A DNA stretch of 64,000 bases, taken from an uncultured Paracoccaceae bacterium (GTDB lineage: Bacteria; Pseudomonadota; Alphaproteobacteria; Rhodobacterales; Rhodobacteraceae). Of this stretch, positions 1 to 8,858 are shown one piece after another (the first letter of the stretch is position 1; each line of letters begins with the position of its first letter). The DNA is taken from contig CANLYJ010000002.1 of assembly GCA_947495295.1 (NCBI GenBank), forward strand, positions 744,001 through 808,000, in the 5' to 3' direction. Position numbers and translations under genes: made by a program. The notes under the pieces were generated by a model. The model did no database searches, was not told the origin of the DNA, and was given only the letters and a program-made list of their open reading frames with translations.

Positions 1-1073
1 TCGCACAGGACCAGATCCGCAATTTCGCGCAGGCACAGCGCGCTTCGATGACGGATGTAGAGGTTGAAACCATCCCCGGTGTGATCCTGGGCCACAAGAA
101 TATCCCGGTCCAATCGGTTGGCTGCTATGTGCCCGGCGGCAAGTTCCCCATGGTCGCCTCCGCGCATATGTCGGTCCTGACGGCATCGGTTGCCGGGGTG
201 CCGCGCATCGTGGCCTCTGCCCCGCCGCAAAATGGCGAACCGCATCCGGCCATTGTGGCTGCGATGCATCTGGGTGGTGCGCATGAGATTTACGTGCTGG
301 GTGGGATGCAGGCCGTGGGCGCCATGGCGCTGGGCACTGAAACCATTGACCCGGTGCATATGATTGTCGGCCCCGGCAATGCCTTTGTGGCCGAAGCCAA
401 GCGGCAATTATTCGGGCGTGTGGGCATCGACCTGTTCGCAGGCCCGACAGAAACCATGGTGATTGCTGATGACACGGTTGATGCAGAACTTTGCGCCACA
501 GATCTGCTCGGGCAGGCCGAACATGGCTATAACTCTCCTGCCGTGCTGCTGACCAATTCCGAAAAACTGGCCCGCGACACGCTGAATGAAATCGACCGCA
601 TTCTCGACATCCTGCCCACGGCGGAAACCGCGCGCACCAGTTGGGAGGATTATGGCGAGGTGATCCTTTGCGACACTTACGATGAAATGCTGCGCGTGGC
701 CGATGACATTGCCTCTGAACATGTGCAGGTGATGACGGATCGCGACGATTGGTTCCTTGAAAACATGACCTGCTACGGGGCGCTGTTTCTGGGTGCCCGC
801 ACCAATGTAGCCAACGGTGACAAGGTCATCGGCACCAACCACACGCTGCCGACTAAAAAGGCGGGTCGCTATACCGGCGGGCTTTGGGTTGGCAAGTTCC
901 TGAAAACCCATAGCTACCAAAAGATCCTGACGGATGAGGCGGCGACGCTGGTCGGTGAATACGGATCACGGCTTTGCATGCTGGAAGGGTTCGTAGGCCA
1001 TGCCGAACAATGCAATATCCGCGTGCGCCGCTATGGTGGTAAAAACGTGGCATATGGAACGGCGGCGGAATAG
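1..1073 (+). CDS. Histidinol-dehydrogenase-family enzyme, HpsN-type (5' truncated)
   Basis: The frame is open from base 3, passes through the ATG at 48 and stops at 1071-1073, so the gene enters from the left; 356 codons of a usual ~430 are present. The histidinol dehydrogenase fold is clear from [28 protein letters not shown] and [17 protein letters not shown]. The sequence style ([19 protein letters not shown]) matches the branch that contains sulfopropanediol 3-dehydrogenase HpsN, which oxidises dihydroxypropanesulfonate to sulfolactate with NAD+, rather than biosynthetic HisD. No other his gene is nearby, and an SDR and a LacI regulator follow, which fits catabolism. The family is sure; the substrate is inferred. 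It could be a catabolic homologue acting on another polyol. Confidence 0.75.
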   Translation, partial: AQDQIRNFAQAQRASMTDVEVETIPGVILGHKNIPVQSVGCYVPGGKFPMVASAHMSVLTASVAGVPRIVASAPPQNGEPHPAIVAAMHLGGAHEIYVLGGMQAVGAMALGTETIDPVHMIVGPGNAFVAEAKRQLFGRVGIDLFAGPTETMVIADDTVDAELCATDLLGQAEHGYNSPAVLLTNSEKLARDTLNEIDRILDILPTAETARTSWEDYGEVILCDTYDEMLRVADDIASEHVQVMTDRDDWFLENMTCYGALFLGARTNVANGDKVIGTNHTLPTKKAGRYTGGLWVGKFLKTHSYQKILTDEAATLVGEYGSRLCMLEGFVGHAEQCNIRVRRYGGKNVAYGTAAE

Positions 1074-1124
1074 AACAAAGACCATGTTATCATTTTGCCA
1101 AATGTGCTCCGCCCGTTCGTGGCT

Positions 1125-1147
1125 GAAACGATCCCCCGGATCGTTTC
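1125..1147. repeat. Perfect 10-bp inverted repeat, 3-nt loop
   Basis: GAAACGATCC (1125-1134) and GGATCGTTTC (1138-1147) are exact reverse complements around CCC. It lies in the 132-bp gap between the HpsN-type gene and the SDR. No T-run follows, so it is a poor intrinsic terminator. It could be a dispersed intergenic palindrome, an mRNA-processing hairpin, or an operator for the LacI-type regulator encoded two genes on, since LacI-family sites often contain GAAACG-type half-sites. Confidence 0.6.
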
Positions 1148-1205
1148 TCAAACGCCACTCACCCCACCGCCGGAGGCGTCTGACATCGCGGCTTGGAACA
1201 GCCCT

Positions 1206-1970
1206 ATGACGTTACCAAGCACACCGAGCTTCAAACTCAATGGGAAGCGCGCGTTGGTTGCGGGTGCGTCATCCGGCATCGGGCTGGGCTGCGCCGTGGC
1301 GCTGGGCGAGGCGGGGGCAGCAGTGACGCTGGCGGCCCGCAACATCGACAAATTGCAAGGTGCTGTCGATCAGATGACCGATGCGGGCATGCAGGCAGAG
1401 GCGCTGCAATTGGATGTGGCCAACGTCGCCGCGACAGAGGCGGCGGTCGCTGCCGCTGGCCCGTTCGACATCCTTGTCAATTCTGCCGGTCTGGCCATCC
1501 ACAGCCCCGCGACCGAAACAACCGAAGCAGATTTCGACGCGGTTGCCGATCTGAATATCAAAGGTGCCTATTTCCTGACCCGCAGCGTTGCCAAAGGGCT
1601 GATCGCCGCAGACAAACCCGGCAGCCTGATCAACATCTCAAGCCAGATGGCTTTTGTGGGCGGCATCGACAGGGGCGTCTATTGCGCCACAAAACACGCG
1701 GTTGAGGGGTTCACCAAGGCCATGGCCATCGAATGGGCGCAGCACAATATCCGGGTCAACACGATCTGCCCGACCTTTATCCGCACGCCGCTGACCGAAC
1801 AGACATTCAGCAACCCCGACCGCGTCAAATGGATCACTGAAAAGATCAAACTGGGCCGGGTGGGCGAGGTCAGCGATATCATGGGGCCGGTTGTCTATCT
1901 TGCCTCTGACGCATCGGCGCTCATGACCGGGACCCATATGCTGATCGATGGCGGCTGGACGGCGGATTGA
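1206..1970 (+). CDS. SDR-family NAD(P)-dependent dehydrogenase
   Basis: Classical short-chain dehydrogenase, 254 residues from the ATG at 1206. The cofactor motif GASSGIG lies near residue 19, NSAG marks the central sheet, and the active site is Ser in ISSQM plus YCATK. An upstream in-frame ATG at 1095 would add 37 residues of unconserved sequence, so 1206 is preferred. The C-terminal SALMTGTHMLIDGGW is typical of sugar or polyol dehydrogenases. Its stop overlaps the LacI start by one base (TGATG), so the two are translationally coupled. With the HpsN-type enzyme upstream it may interconvert or oxidise a secondary alcohol in the same pathway; this is inference. Confidence 0.85.
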   Translation: MTLPSTPSFKLNGKRALVAGASSGIGLGCAVALGEAGAAVTLAARNIDKLQGAVDQMTDAGMQAEALQLDVANVAATEAAVAAAGPFDILVNSAGLAIHSPATETTEADFDAVADLNIKGAYFLTRSVAKGLIAADKPGSLINISSQMAFVGGIDRGVYCATKHAVEGFTKAMAIEWAQHNIRVNTICPTFIRTPLTEQTFSNPDRVKWITEKIKLGRVGEVSDIMGPVVYLASDASALMTGTHMLIDGGWTAD

Positions 1971-2974
1971 TGGAAAAGGTGACGTCCCTGCAAGTGGCCG
2001 AACGCGCCGGGGTCAGCCAATCGGCGGTCAGCCGCGTGTTCACGCCGGGGGCATCCGCCAGTGCCAAGACGGTCGAAAAGGTCCGCAAGGCTGCTGATGA
2101 ACTGGGCTATCGCCCCAATATGATGGCCCGCGCGATGATCACCGGCAAAAGCCGCATCATCGGGCTGGTGGTCGCCTATCTGGACAATCAATTCTATCCG
2201 CTGGCGATGGAACGGCTGTCAAATGCGTTGCAGGGACAGGGCTATCACATCCTTGTTTTTACGGCTGATAACAGTCGGGGCAATGTCGAAGAGGTGATGA
2301 AAGAACTGCTGGATTATCAGGTTGACGGGATCATCACGGCCTCTGTTGGCATGACCAACGACCTGACGGATCGCTGTGCGGCTGCGGGCATTCCGGTGGT
2401 GATGTTCAATCGGGGGCAGGATGGGGATCATGTATCCTCGGTCACCTCGGCCAATGTTGCAGGCGGGCGTAAGGTGGCGGAATTCCTGCTGTCCTGTGGG
2501 CACAAAAGCATTGCGCATATCAGCGGTTGGCAAGGGTCATCGACGGGGCGCGACCGGCAGCAAGGGTTTTGCGATGCGCTGGCGGCTGCCGGGGTGACCC
2601 CGCAGGTCATCGACGGGATGTATGACCGGGACACGGCGTCAGCAGCGACCCGGCAATTGATGGGCACGGACACCCCGCCGGATGCGATTTTTGTTGGCAA
2701 CGATCACATGGCCTTTGCCGTCATGGACACGCTACGCGGCGAACTGGGGCTGCGGGTGCCGGATGATGTGGCCGTGGTGGGATATGATGATGTGCCGCTG
2801 GCCGCCTGGGCCGCCTACGACCTGACCACCATGCGCCAGCCGGTCAACCGGATGGTTGATGCCACGGTCAGTACGCTGCTGACCCGGATCAACGACCCCG
2901 CAACCCCCGCCCGCCGGATCGAAATCGAAAGCCCGCTGATCCAGCGCGGCAGTACCAAAGGACCAAGTGAATGA
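1970..2974 (+). CDS. LacI-family transcriptional regulator
   Basis: 334 residues from the ATG at 1970 (a TTG three bases upstream is in frame but less likely). The N-terminal LacI helix-turn-helix reads SLQVAERAGVSQSAVSRVF, followed by the hinge-helix region RPNMMARAM. The rest is a periplasmic-binding-protein-like effector domain ending with the usual VGYDDVPLAAW and TTMRQP. It overlaps the SDR before it by one base and the SnoaL-like gene after it by four (ATGA), so it is inside the operon it probably controls. The effector is unknown; a sulfonate, polyol or sugar-acid intermediate would fit the neighbours. Confidence 0.9.
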   Translation: MEKVTSLQVAERAGVSQSAVSRVFTPGASASAKTVEKVRKAADELGYRPNMMARAMITGKSRIIGLVVAYLDNQFYPLAMERLSNALQGQGYHILVFTADNSRGNVEEVMKELLDYQVDGIITASVGMTNDLTDRCAAAGIPVVMFNRGQDGDHVSSVTSANVAGGRKVAEFLLSCGHKSIAHISGWQGSSTGRDRQQGFCDALAAAGVTPQVIDGMYDRDTASAATRQLMGTDTPPDAIFVGNDHMAFAVMDTLRGELGLRVPDDVAVVGYDDVPLAAWAAYDLTTMRQPVNRMVDATVSTLLTRINDPATPARRIEIESPLIQRGSTKGPSE

Positions 2975-3951
2975 AGGGTTTCAACCCCAAATGGAAAGAC
3001 TTCCCCGACTATATCATCGGGATCACCAAGGAGATTTGGGAAGATCGCGGCATTGGCACGCTGAACCATTACTACGCCCCCGACATTCCAGTGCGCACGC
3101 CAATGGGGGTCGGCACAGGCAATCAGGCGGTCATCGCTTCCACCATGGCCACCTGTCACGAATTCCCGGATCGGGAACTGCTGGGCGAAGATGTCATCTG
3201 GTCCGGCAATGACGATACCGGCTATCTGTCGTCGCACCGCCTGCTGACCAAGGCAACACATAGCGCGGATGGGCAGTTCGGCCCGGCGACGGGAAAGCAC
3301 TGGCAGGTCTATGTGATCGCTGATTGCGCCGCCAAGGAAGATGTCATTTATGATGAATGGCTGGTGCGGGACTATGGCGGGATCGTCCGACAGTTGGGGA
3401 TGGACCCACGGACCTATGCAGCCGGTCTGATTGAACGCGAGGGCGGACCTGACAATTGCGGCAAACCCTTTACCCCGGCGATTGATATCGCTGGCGATTA
3501 CACCGCCACGGGCAATGACAATGCGTGGGGGCAGCGCTATGCCGATACGCTGACCCGGATCATGAACCATGACTTCACCCATATCCGCGACAGCTATGAC
3601 CGGGCGGTGATCGGTGAATATGCCGGGGCCAAACGGGTCACTGGCTGGGACGGCGTGCTGGCCTTCTGGGTGGGGCTGCGGTCGTCCTTTCCGCATGCGG
3701 AATTCAAGATCCACCATCAGATCGGCATGGATGCCGATATGCTGTCACCGCGCGCCGCGATCCGCTGGTCATTGGATGGGGTGCATGATGGCTGGGGCAG
3801 TTTTGGCGAGCCCACTGGAGCGCATGTGCATGTGATGGGGATGTGCCATGCCGAGTTCGGACCTTACGGGCCGGATGGCGTGGGGCTGCGCCGCGAATTT
3901 GCGCTTTATGACGAAATCGCCATCTGGAAACAGATTTTGATGCAAGCGTGA
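2971..3951 (+). CDS. SnoaL-like / NTF2-fold protein
   Basis: 326 residues. It resembles the two-domain SnoaL-like polyketide-cyclase group: the end has GMCHAEFGPYGPDGVGLRREFALYDEIA-type sequence (shown only in part by HAEFGPYGP) and the first half contains NHYYAPDI. These NTF2-fold proteins bind small molecules in a conical pocket and may be isomerases, dehydratases or binding proteins. There is no signal peptide, so it should be cytosolic. It starts inside the lacI stop (ATGA) and is followed after 87 bp by a bicupin gene. The function in this cluster is not known to me. Confidence 0.6.
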   Translation: MKGFNPKWKDFPDYIIGITKEIWEDRGIGTLNHYYAPDIPVRTPMGVGTGNQAVIASTMATCHEFPDRELLGEDVIWSGNDDTGYLSSHRLLTKATHSADGQFGPATGKHWQVYVIADCAAKEDVIYDEWLVRDYGGIVRQLGMDPRTYAAGLIEREGGPDNCGKPFTPAIDIAGDYTATGNDNAWGQRYADTLTRIMNHDFTHIRDSYDRAVIGEYAGAKRVTGWDGVLAFWVGLRSSFPHAEFKIHHQIGMDADMLSPRAAIRWSLDGVHDGWGSFGEPTGAHVHVMGMCHAEFGPYGPDGVGLRREFALYDEIAIWKQILMQA

Positions 3952-3955
3952 GGGC

Positions 3956-4020
3956 GTCCCGGGCTTGACCCGGGACCTCAGCCAGCAGGAAACCAAGAGG
4001 TCCCGGATAAGGTCCGGGAC
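3956..4020. repeat. Twin GTCCCGG palindromic repeat
   Basis: Two consecutive hairpins lie between the SnoaL-like gene and the bicupin gene. The first is GTCCCGGG/CCCGGGAC (3956-3963 and 3969-3976) with loop CTTGA. The second is GTCCCGGA/TCCGGGAC (4000-4007 and 4013-4020) with loop TAAGG. The arms are near identical, so the outer halves can also pair with each other. This is the architecture of a BIME/REP-type intergenic mosaic element. It may stabilise or partly terminate the upstream mRNA. Confidence 0.7.
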
Positions 4021-4038
4021 GGTGTAAGGAAAAAGAAG

Positions 4039-5004
4039 ATGACACCGCAAGACATGGAAAGCCGCATCGTCCGCTATGGCGATCTGCAACCCTGCAAGAC
4101 CGCCTTTATCGACGCGCATACGCCGGGATCGGATCAAAAGGAAAACTTCACCATCATCGGGGGCGGCGTGTCTGAAAGCCCGGATCAGCATGTGCATATT
4201 GGCATCCCGCATGGGTTCAATATCGGGGCCGCCGGGCAGCCACCAAAGTGCCGGAACTCTTTGCATTCGCATCGCACGGCAGAGGTGTTTTTCGTGCTCA
4301 AGGGCCGCTGGCGGTTTTTCTGGGGCCGTCACGGTGACGCGGGCGAGGTGGTGCTGGAGGAAGGCGATATCTTTAACATCCCCACCGGCATTTTCCGGGG
4401 GTTTGAAAATATCGGCACCGATTATGGGATGATCATGGCGATCCTTGGCGGTGATGACGCAGGGGGCGGCGTGATCTGGGCGCCGCAGGTGATCACCGAT
4501 GCAACCGATCATGGGCTGGTGCTTGGTGATAATGGCAAGCTTTATGACAGCAAACAGGGCCAGAGCTTGCCCGATGGCGTGGCCCCGATGCCCTTGCTGA
4601 CCGAAGCTGAACTGGAAAACTATCCCGAACCTGCCGCAAGCGATGTGGTCCCCGGTTATGTCGCCCGGTACTGGGACATGATGGCCATGGCTGATAAAGA
4701 CCCGGTGGTGGTGATTGGCGAAAATGGCCTGTTGCGCGATAAGCCGGGGTTTGAAGTTGCCCTGATGAACCGCGCGTCAGCGTCCGAAGCAATGCATGTG
4801 CATGATTACCCATCTGTCCTGATGCCGATGCGCGGTCATTGGCGGATCAACTGGGAAGGCGGCAGTGCTACGCTGGCCCCCGGTGATACAATGTCAGTGC
4901 CCGCAGGTCTGATGCATAATGCTGTCCCGTCGATGACCGGCGAGGCGAGCCTTTATCACGTCGTGGCCACGGGCGATCCCGCCGGGGCGACCTGGACAGG
5001 TTAA
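4039..5004 (+). CDS. Bicupin-domain protein
   Basis: 321 residues with two cupin domains. The first (about residues 60-130) has HSHRTAEVFFVLKGRW and DIFNIPTGIFRGFEN. The second (about 245-310) has HVHDYPSVLMPMRGHW and GDTMSVPAGLMHN. These carry candidate metal-binding His/Glu residues in domain 1 and His residues in domain 2. The two-domain layout resembles gentisate dioxygenase or quercetinase-like bicupins, but the motifs do not name a reaction. AAGG at 4026-4029 lies about 9 bases before the ATG. It is in the same direction as, and probably co-transcribed with, the flanking catabolic genes. Possible roles are dioxygenase, isomerase or sugar-acid sensor; I cannot choose. Confidence 0.7.
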   Translation: MTPQDMESRIVRYGDLQPCKTAFIDAHTPGSDQKENFTIIGGGVSESPDQHVHIGIPHGFNIGAAGQPPKCRNSLHSHRTAEVFFVLKGRWRFFWGRHGDAGEVVLEEGDIFNIPTGIFRGFENIGTDYGMIMAILGGDDAGGGVIWAPQVITDATDHGLVLGDNGKLYDSKQGQSLPDGVAPMPLLTEAELENYPEPAASDVVPGYVARYWDMMAMADKDPVVVIGENGLLRDKPGFEVALMNRASASEAMHVHDYPSVLMPMRGHWRINWEGGSATLAPGDTMSVPAGLMHNAVPSMTGEASLYHVVATGDPAGATWTG

Positions 5005-5033
5005 ACGTTAACACAGACACCGCGCGATGGGGT

Positions 5034-5073
5034 CCGACGTTTTGCCGACGTCCCGCCGACGCGCTGCCGACAG
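5034..5073 (+). repeat. 11-bp phased CCGAC repeat in a 5' leader
   Basis: CCGACG occurs at 5034, 5045 and 5056 and as CCGACA at 5067, each exactly 11 bp apart, with 5-bp spacers ending in TG, CG and TG. The last copy runs into the AGGAAGG ribosome-binding site of the MetE-like gene. The spacing is about one helical turn, which would suit a protein binding one face of the DNA or a repetitive RNA element close to the ribosome-binding site. Confidence 0.6.
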
Positions 5074-5087
5074 GAAGGAAATGCCAA

Positions 5088-6215
5088 ATGGCCAAAGTCT
5101 TAACAACACACACAGGGTCATTGCCCCGCACGCAAGAGGTGGTCGATTTCATCTTTGCCCGCGAAAACGGCGCGGCTTATGATCAGGCCGCATTTGATGC
5201 GGCAATGACTGCTGCGGTGTCAGAAACCGTTAAAAAACAAGTGGATGCAGGCATTGATATCGTCAGCGATGGCGAGACATCCAAGATCAGCTATGCCACC
5301 TATGTCAAGGATCGCTATACCGGTTTTGACGGTGACAGCCCACGCAACGCGCCTGCCGACCTCAAGCAATTTCCCAGCTTTCTCAAACGCTTGGCCGATG
5401 ACGGCGGCACCCCCCAATATGCAAGGCCGATGTGCGTGGGCGAGGTGACATCAAAAGGCCAAGGCGAGCTGGAAAAGGATATCGCCAACCTCAAATCCGC
5501 AATGGCCGCACATGGTGTCGAACGTGGCTTTATGAATGCCGCGTCGCCGGGCGTTATCTCATTGTTTTTGCAGAATGATTACTACAAAACGCGCGAAGCT
5601 TATCTGGCTGCTTTGGCTGATGCGATGAAGGCGGAATATGAAACAATTGTCGCCTCCGGCCTTGATCTGCAACTGGATTGTCCCGACCTCGCACTGTCGC
5701 GTCACATGTTGTTTAACGATTTGTCGGATGATGAATTCCTGAAAATCGCAGCGTCCCATGTTGAGGCGCTGAACCACGCATTGTCAGATGTGCCTGCCGA
5801 AAAGGTGCGCGTGCATATCTGTTGGGGTAATTACGAGGGGCCGCATGTCTGCGACATTCCCATGTCCAAGATGTTTGATACGCTGATGTCCACCAAATCG
5901 CGCTATGTGTTGTTTGAAACATCAAATCCACGCCACGGCCATGAATGGACCGTTTTCCGCGACCGTGCGGGCGATATACCGGATGGTAAGGTTCTGGTTC
6001 CCGGCGTGGTCGATACCACGACAAATTTTGTGGAACATCCTGAACTTGTCGCGCAACGCATTGAAAGATTTGTGGATATCGTCGGGTCTGACCGCGTGGT
6101 TGCTGGGTCTGATTGCGGTTTTGGTACTTTCGCGGGCTTTGGTGCCGTCGATCCCGCCATCGCCTATGCCAAGCTGGGCGCATTGGCTGAAGGGGCCACA
6201 ATCGCCGCACAATAG
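5088..6215 (+). CDS. MetE-family (UROD/MetE-like) zinc thiol-transferase-like protein
   Basis: 375 residues matching the catalytic half of cobalamin-independent methionine synthase, without the N-terminal half. The family zinc ligands are all present: His243 and Cys245 in VHICWGNY and Cys343 in GSDCGFGT. The N-terminal TTHTGSLPR is also typical. Such stand-alone proteins include methyltransferases acting on small thiols and the epoxyalkane:coenzyme M transferase. AGGAAGG at 5072-5078 decides the start at 5088; the ATG at 5081 is out of frame. The substrate is unknown. The neighbouring HpsN-type, SDR and flavoprotein genes suggest catabolism of an organosulfur compound, which is inference. Confidence 0.75.
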   Translation: MAKVLTTHTGSLPRTQEVVDFIFARENGAAYDQAAFDAAMTAAVSETVKKQVDAGIDIVSDGETSKISYATYVKDRYTGFDGDSPRNAPADLKQFPSFLKRLADDGGTPQYARPMCVGEVTSKGQGELEKDIANLKSAMAAHGVERGFMNAASPGVISLFLQNDYYKTREAYLAALADAMKAEYETIVASGLDLQLDCPDLALSRHMLFNDLSDDEFLKIAASHVEALNHALSDVPAEKVRVHICWGNYEGPHVCDIPMSKMFDTLMSTKSRYVLFETSNPRHGHEWTVFRDRAGDIPDGKVLVPGVVDTTTNFVEHPELVAQRIERFVDIVGSDRVVAGSDCGFGTFAGFGAVDPAIAYAKLGALAEGATIAAQ

Positions 6216-6252
6216 ACGGTTGGACCGGACGGGTTTTTGGCCCATGTAAGGC

Positions 6253-7692
6253 ATGGATCAAAAGGATGCCCTGCGAATGCTGAACCCGGTCACCGACGCC
6301 TTTGAAGCCCAACTCCGGGCGGTATTGCCCGCCGCCGCGTTCAAAGAGGATGACACACCCTACCTGACCGAACCGCGTGGGCGCTGGGCAGGGCAGGGTT
6401 TGGTGGTCGCACCGGGGTCAACGCAAGAGATTGCGACCGTGGTCAAAGCCTGCGCCGATGCCCGGATCGGCATCGTTCCCTATAGTGGCGGCACCGGGCT
6501 GGTCGGCGGGCAGTTGATGCCGGACGGCCCTGCACCGGTGGTGTTGTCATTGGAACGGATCAACCGCATCCGCGATGTCTATCCCACTGAAAACGTTATG
6601 GTTTGTGATGCTGGCGTGATCTTGGCCGATGTGCAGAAGGCCGCGAAGGATGTGGGGCGGTTGTTTCCCCTTTCGTTGGCTTCCGAAGGGTCAGCGCGGA
6701 TTGGGGGGCTGCTGTCAACCAATGCGGGTGGGGTCAATGTGCTGCGTTATGGGAATGCCCGCGCGCAATGTCTGGGGTTGGAGGTCGTGCGCCCTGACGG
6801 CACGATCTGGCAAGGGCTGACACGGCTACGCAAGGACAATACCGGCTATGATCTGCGCAATCTGATGATCGGGGCCGAAGGCACGTTGGGCATCATCACC
6901 GCTGCCGCGCTGAAGCTGGCACCACGCCCGGCAGGTGTGGGCGCGGCGATGATGGTTGTACCGTCGCCCCAGGCCGCATTGGAATTGCTGGCATTGGCAG
7001 GTGAACGCATTGGCGACGGGATTTCCGCGTTTGAGATCATCAATCGCCAAGGCTTTGATTTTCTGTCCGAGGTCGGACCAGAGATCAAACAGCCCTTTGC
7101 TGACATCCCAGAATGGTGCGTGCTAATCGATGTCGGCCTGCCCGCCGGATTAGCCCCCGATGACGCATTGGAAGACCTGTTTGCGGCCGCATTTGCGGCC
7201 GATCTGGTCACCGATGGGGTGATCGCCCAAAGCCACGCGCAACGCGAAGCCTTCTGGCATATCCGCGAAAGCATCCCAGAGGCGAACCGGCGGATCGGGT
7301 CAATCAGTTCGCATGACATCTCTGTCCCGCTGAGCGCAATCCCTATCTTTATTGAAGAAGGGACAAAAGTGCTGTCCAAGATCGGCGCATTTCGCATCAA
7401 TTGCTTTGGCCATCTGGGTGATGGGAACCTGCATTACAACGTCTTTCCGATGCAAGGCAAAACCCGCGCAGATTACGAAAGTGTCAGGCCTCGCGTGAAA
7501 GAAGCGGTGCATGATTTGGTGCATCAAATGGATGGATCGGTCAGCGCAGAACACGGGGTCGGACGGTTGAAAGTTGATGATCTGGAACGCTATGCAGACC
7601 CTGTGAAACTGGCGATGCTGCACAATATCAAAGATGCGCTTGATCCTTTGGGGATCATGAACCCGGGCGCGGTTCTGCGGCATGTTAAGTGA
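6253..7692 (+). CDS. FAD-binding oxidoreductase (GlcD/D-2-hydroxyacid dehydrogenase type)
   Basis: 479 residues. The FAD-binding type 4 domain has PYSGGTGLVGGQ and the following SLASEGSARIGG and STNAGG segments. The C-terminal FAD-oxidase domain has the metal-binding HLGDGNLHYNVFP and SAEHGVGRLK motifs seen in D-2-hydroxyglutarate and D-lactate dehydrogenases. Such enzymes oxidise 2-hydroxy acids to 2-oxo acids and pass electrons to an electron-transfer flavoprotein or cytochrome. It starts 37 bp after the MetE-like gene and ends the co-directional cluster. A hydroxy-acid product of the upstream dehydrogenases would be a logical substrate (inference). Confidence 0.85.
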   Translation: MDQKDALRMLNPVTDAFEAQLRAVLPAAAFKEDDTPYLTEPRGRWAGQGLVVAPGSTQEIATVVKACADARIGIVPYSGGTGLVGGQLMPDGPAPVVLSLERINRIRDVYPTENVMVCDAGVILADVQKAAKDVGRLFPLSLASEGSARIGGLLSTNAGGVNVLRYGNARAQCLGLEVVRPDGTIWQGLTRLRKDNTGYDLRNLMIGAEGTLGIITAAALKLAPRPAGVGAAMMVVPSPQAALELLALAGERIGDGISAFEIINRQGFDFLSEVGPEIKQPFADIPEWCVLIDVGLPAGLAPDDALEDLFAAAFAADLVTDGVIAQSHAQREAFWHIRESIPEANRRIGSISSHDISVPLSAIPIFIEEGTKVLSKIGAFRINCFGHLGDGNLHYNVFPMQGKTRADYESVRPRVKEAVHDLVHQMDGSVSAEHGVGRLKVDDLERYADPVKLAMLHNIKDALDPLGIMNPGAVLRHVK

Positions 7693-7759
7693 GCCGGCTA
7701 TCTTTTTGCGTGTTTCTATGATAGGTTGCACGAAAGTCATTTGATAAAGGACCGGACGG

Positions 7760-8776
7760 GTGAAGGCTCGATTTGTTCCGGTGCGATATTTTTTCATCGC
7801 GCTTGTGCCGATACTAATCTTCTACCAGGAATCCGTGATCACGGATCATTTCGTGACGCCGCAGTTGCAGGTTGGGCCGGGTATCCTGACGGAAAACTGG
7901 GCCTGGCTGGAAACGGCGGGCCGGTTTCGATTCTTAGGCGCGACCTGGTTCTTTGCCGCATTGGCGATGATGGTCTTTGTCCTTGTGGTGCGGGATTTGA
8001 TGCAACCCACGGCCCCAAAGACCCGCATCGCCGCCGGGATTGTCCTGACGCTCATCTTTGTATTGGCGATGTCGCCCAGCCTTGGCTACGCGCTGCACCC
8101 TGATGCGCCGCGCAATTACGAACGGCTTGGTGGGGCGCTGTTTGAGGCGGCATTGGGGCGTGGGTCATTGCCGGGATGCGGCCTGCCTGATGATCGTTGG
8201 CTTTTGGGTGTTTGCGGTGAAATTCCGATGATCTCACTGCTGAACCGAATGATGGATGTGATCAACTTTTTCGCCGGGCTTGGTGTGGGGGCGTTGATCG
8301 TCGGGATGATTTTATGTCTTGAGGCGCAAAAGCCGGACGGGTTGGCGCGCCAAGCGGCGCAGTTGCAACGCAATCTGCACCGGATGCGCAGGCAGCTATA
8401 TCTGTCGGGGCTGGTGCTGACCTTTGGGATCTTCTTTGCCACCAGTTGGATGCGGTGGCCGCTACCGATGATCGCAAAAGAACATGTTGATGCCTATGCT
8501 GCGGTGATATCGGCGGCATCGCTTTATACGGGTATCTATTTTTCGTTGCTGATCCTCAGTTTTTACCTGCCTGTCGCGCTGATCCTTGATGGCCGCCGGC
8601 GGCAATTGATCCAGATGGCAGAGGATGACGCGACATTGCAGGACGCCAAGACAAGGGCGGAATGGATCAAATTGTGCGGGCTGCACAGCGAACCAACGGA
8701 CGTTTACAAATCCGCCTTTGCGCTGGCCGCCCCTATCTTGGCGGCCTTTGCGGGAAATGTGCCGATCGCGGTCTAG
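7760..8776 (+). CDS. Multi-spanning membrane protein of unknown function
   Basis: 338 residues from a GTG at 7760, chosen because AAGG lies at 7746-7749 and no other suitable start is near. About seven hydrophobic segments are visible, for example at residues 10-22, 55-75, 92-108, 165-188, 212-230 and 245-275. A central stretch (CGLPDDRWLLGVCG) carries two cysteines that could face the periplasm, and the loop after the fourth TM is basic (QRNLHRMRRQ). I recognise no family. It stands alone: 67 bp separate it from the flavoprotein gene, and a terminator follows at once. Confidence 0.65.
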   Translation: MKARFVPVRYFFIALVPILIFYQESVITDHFVTPQLQVGPGILTENWAWLETAGRFRFLGATWFFAALAMMVFVLVVRDLMQPTAPKTRIAAGIVLTLIFVLAMSPSLGYALHPDAPRNYERLGGALFEAALGRGSLPGCGLPDDRWLLGVCGEIPMISLLNRMMDVINFFAGLGVGALIVGMILCLEAQKPDGLARQAAQLQRNLHRMRRQLYLSGLVLTFGIFFATSWMRWPLPMIAKEHVDAYAAVISAASLYTGIYFSLLILSFYLPVALILDGRRRQLIQMAEDDATLQDAKTRAEWIKLCGLHSEPTDVYKSAFALAAPILAAFAGNVPIAV

Positions 8777-8787
8777 CGTAAGAGGTG

Positions 8788-8812
8788 GAAAAATCTGCGG
8801 CGCAGATTTTTC
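8788..8812 (+). terminator. Intrinsic terminator after the membrane-protein gene
   Basis: A 12-bp perfect palindrome (GAAAAATCTGCG at 8788-8799, CGCAGATTTTTC at 8801-8812) has A-rich and T-rich outer arms. It works as a hairpin with a T tract and could stop transcription in both directions. It lies 11 bp past the stop of the 7760-8776 gene. Confidence 0.8.
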
Positions 8813-8858
8813 TTCATAACGCCAAGCGCGGTACTGGTTGCACCGTTCCGCGTTGTCA

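Noticed and set aside
1..1073. Biosynthetic histidinol dehydrogenase hisD
   Set aside because: Sequence style and neighbours fit the HpsN branch; no other his gene is present.
2815..3717. A 300-codon frame antisense to lacI and the SnoaL-like gene
   Set aside because: No ribosome-binding site or family; the plus-strand genes overlap each other properly.
5034..5073. CRISPR-like array
   Set aside because: Units are 11 bp with 5-bp spacers; no long repeats or cas genes.
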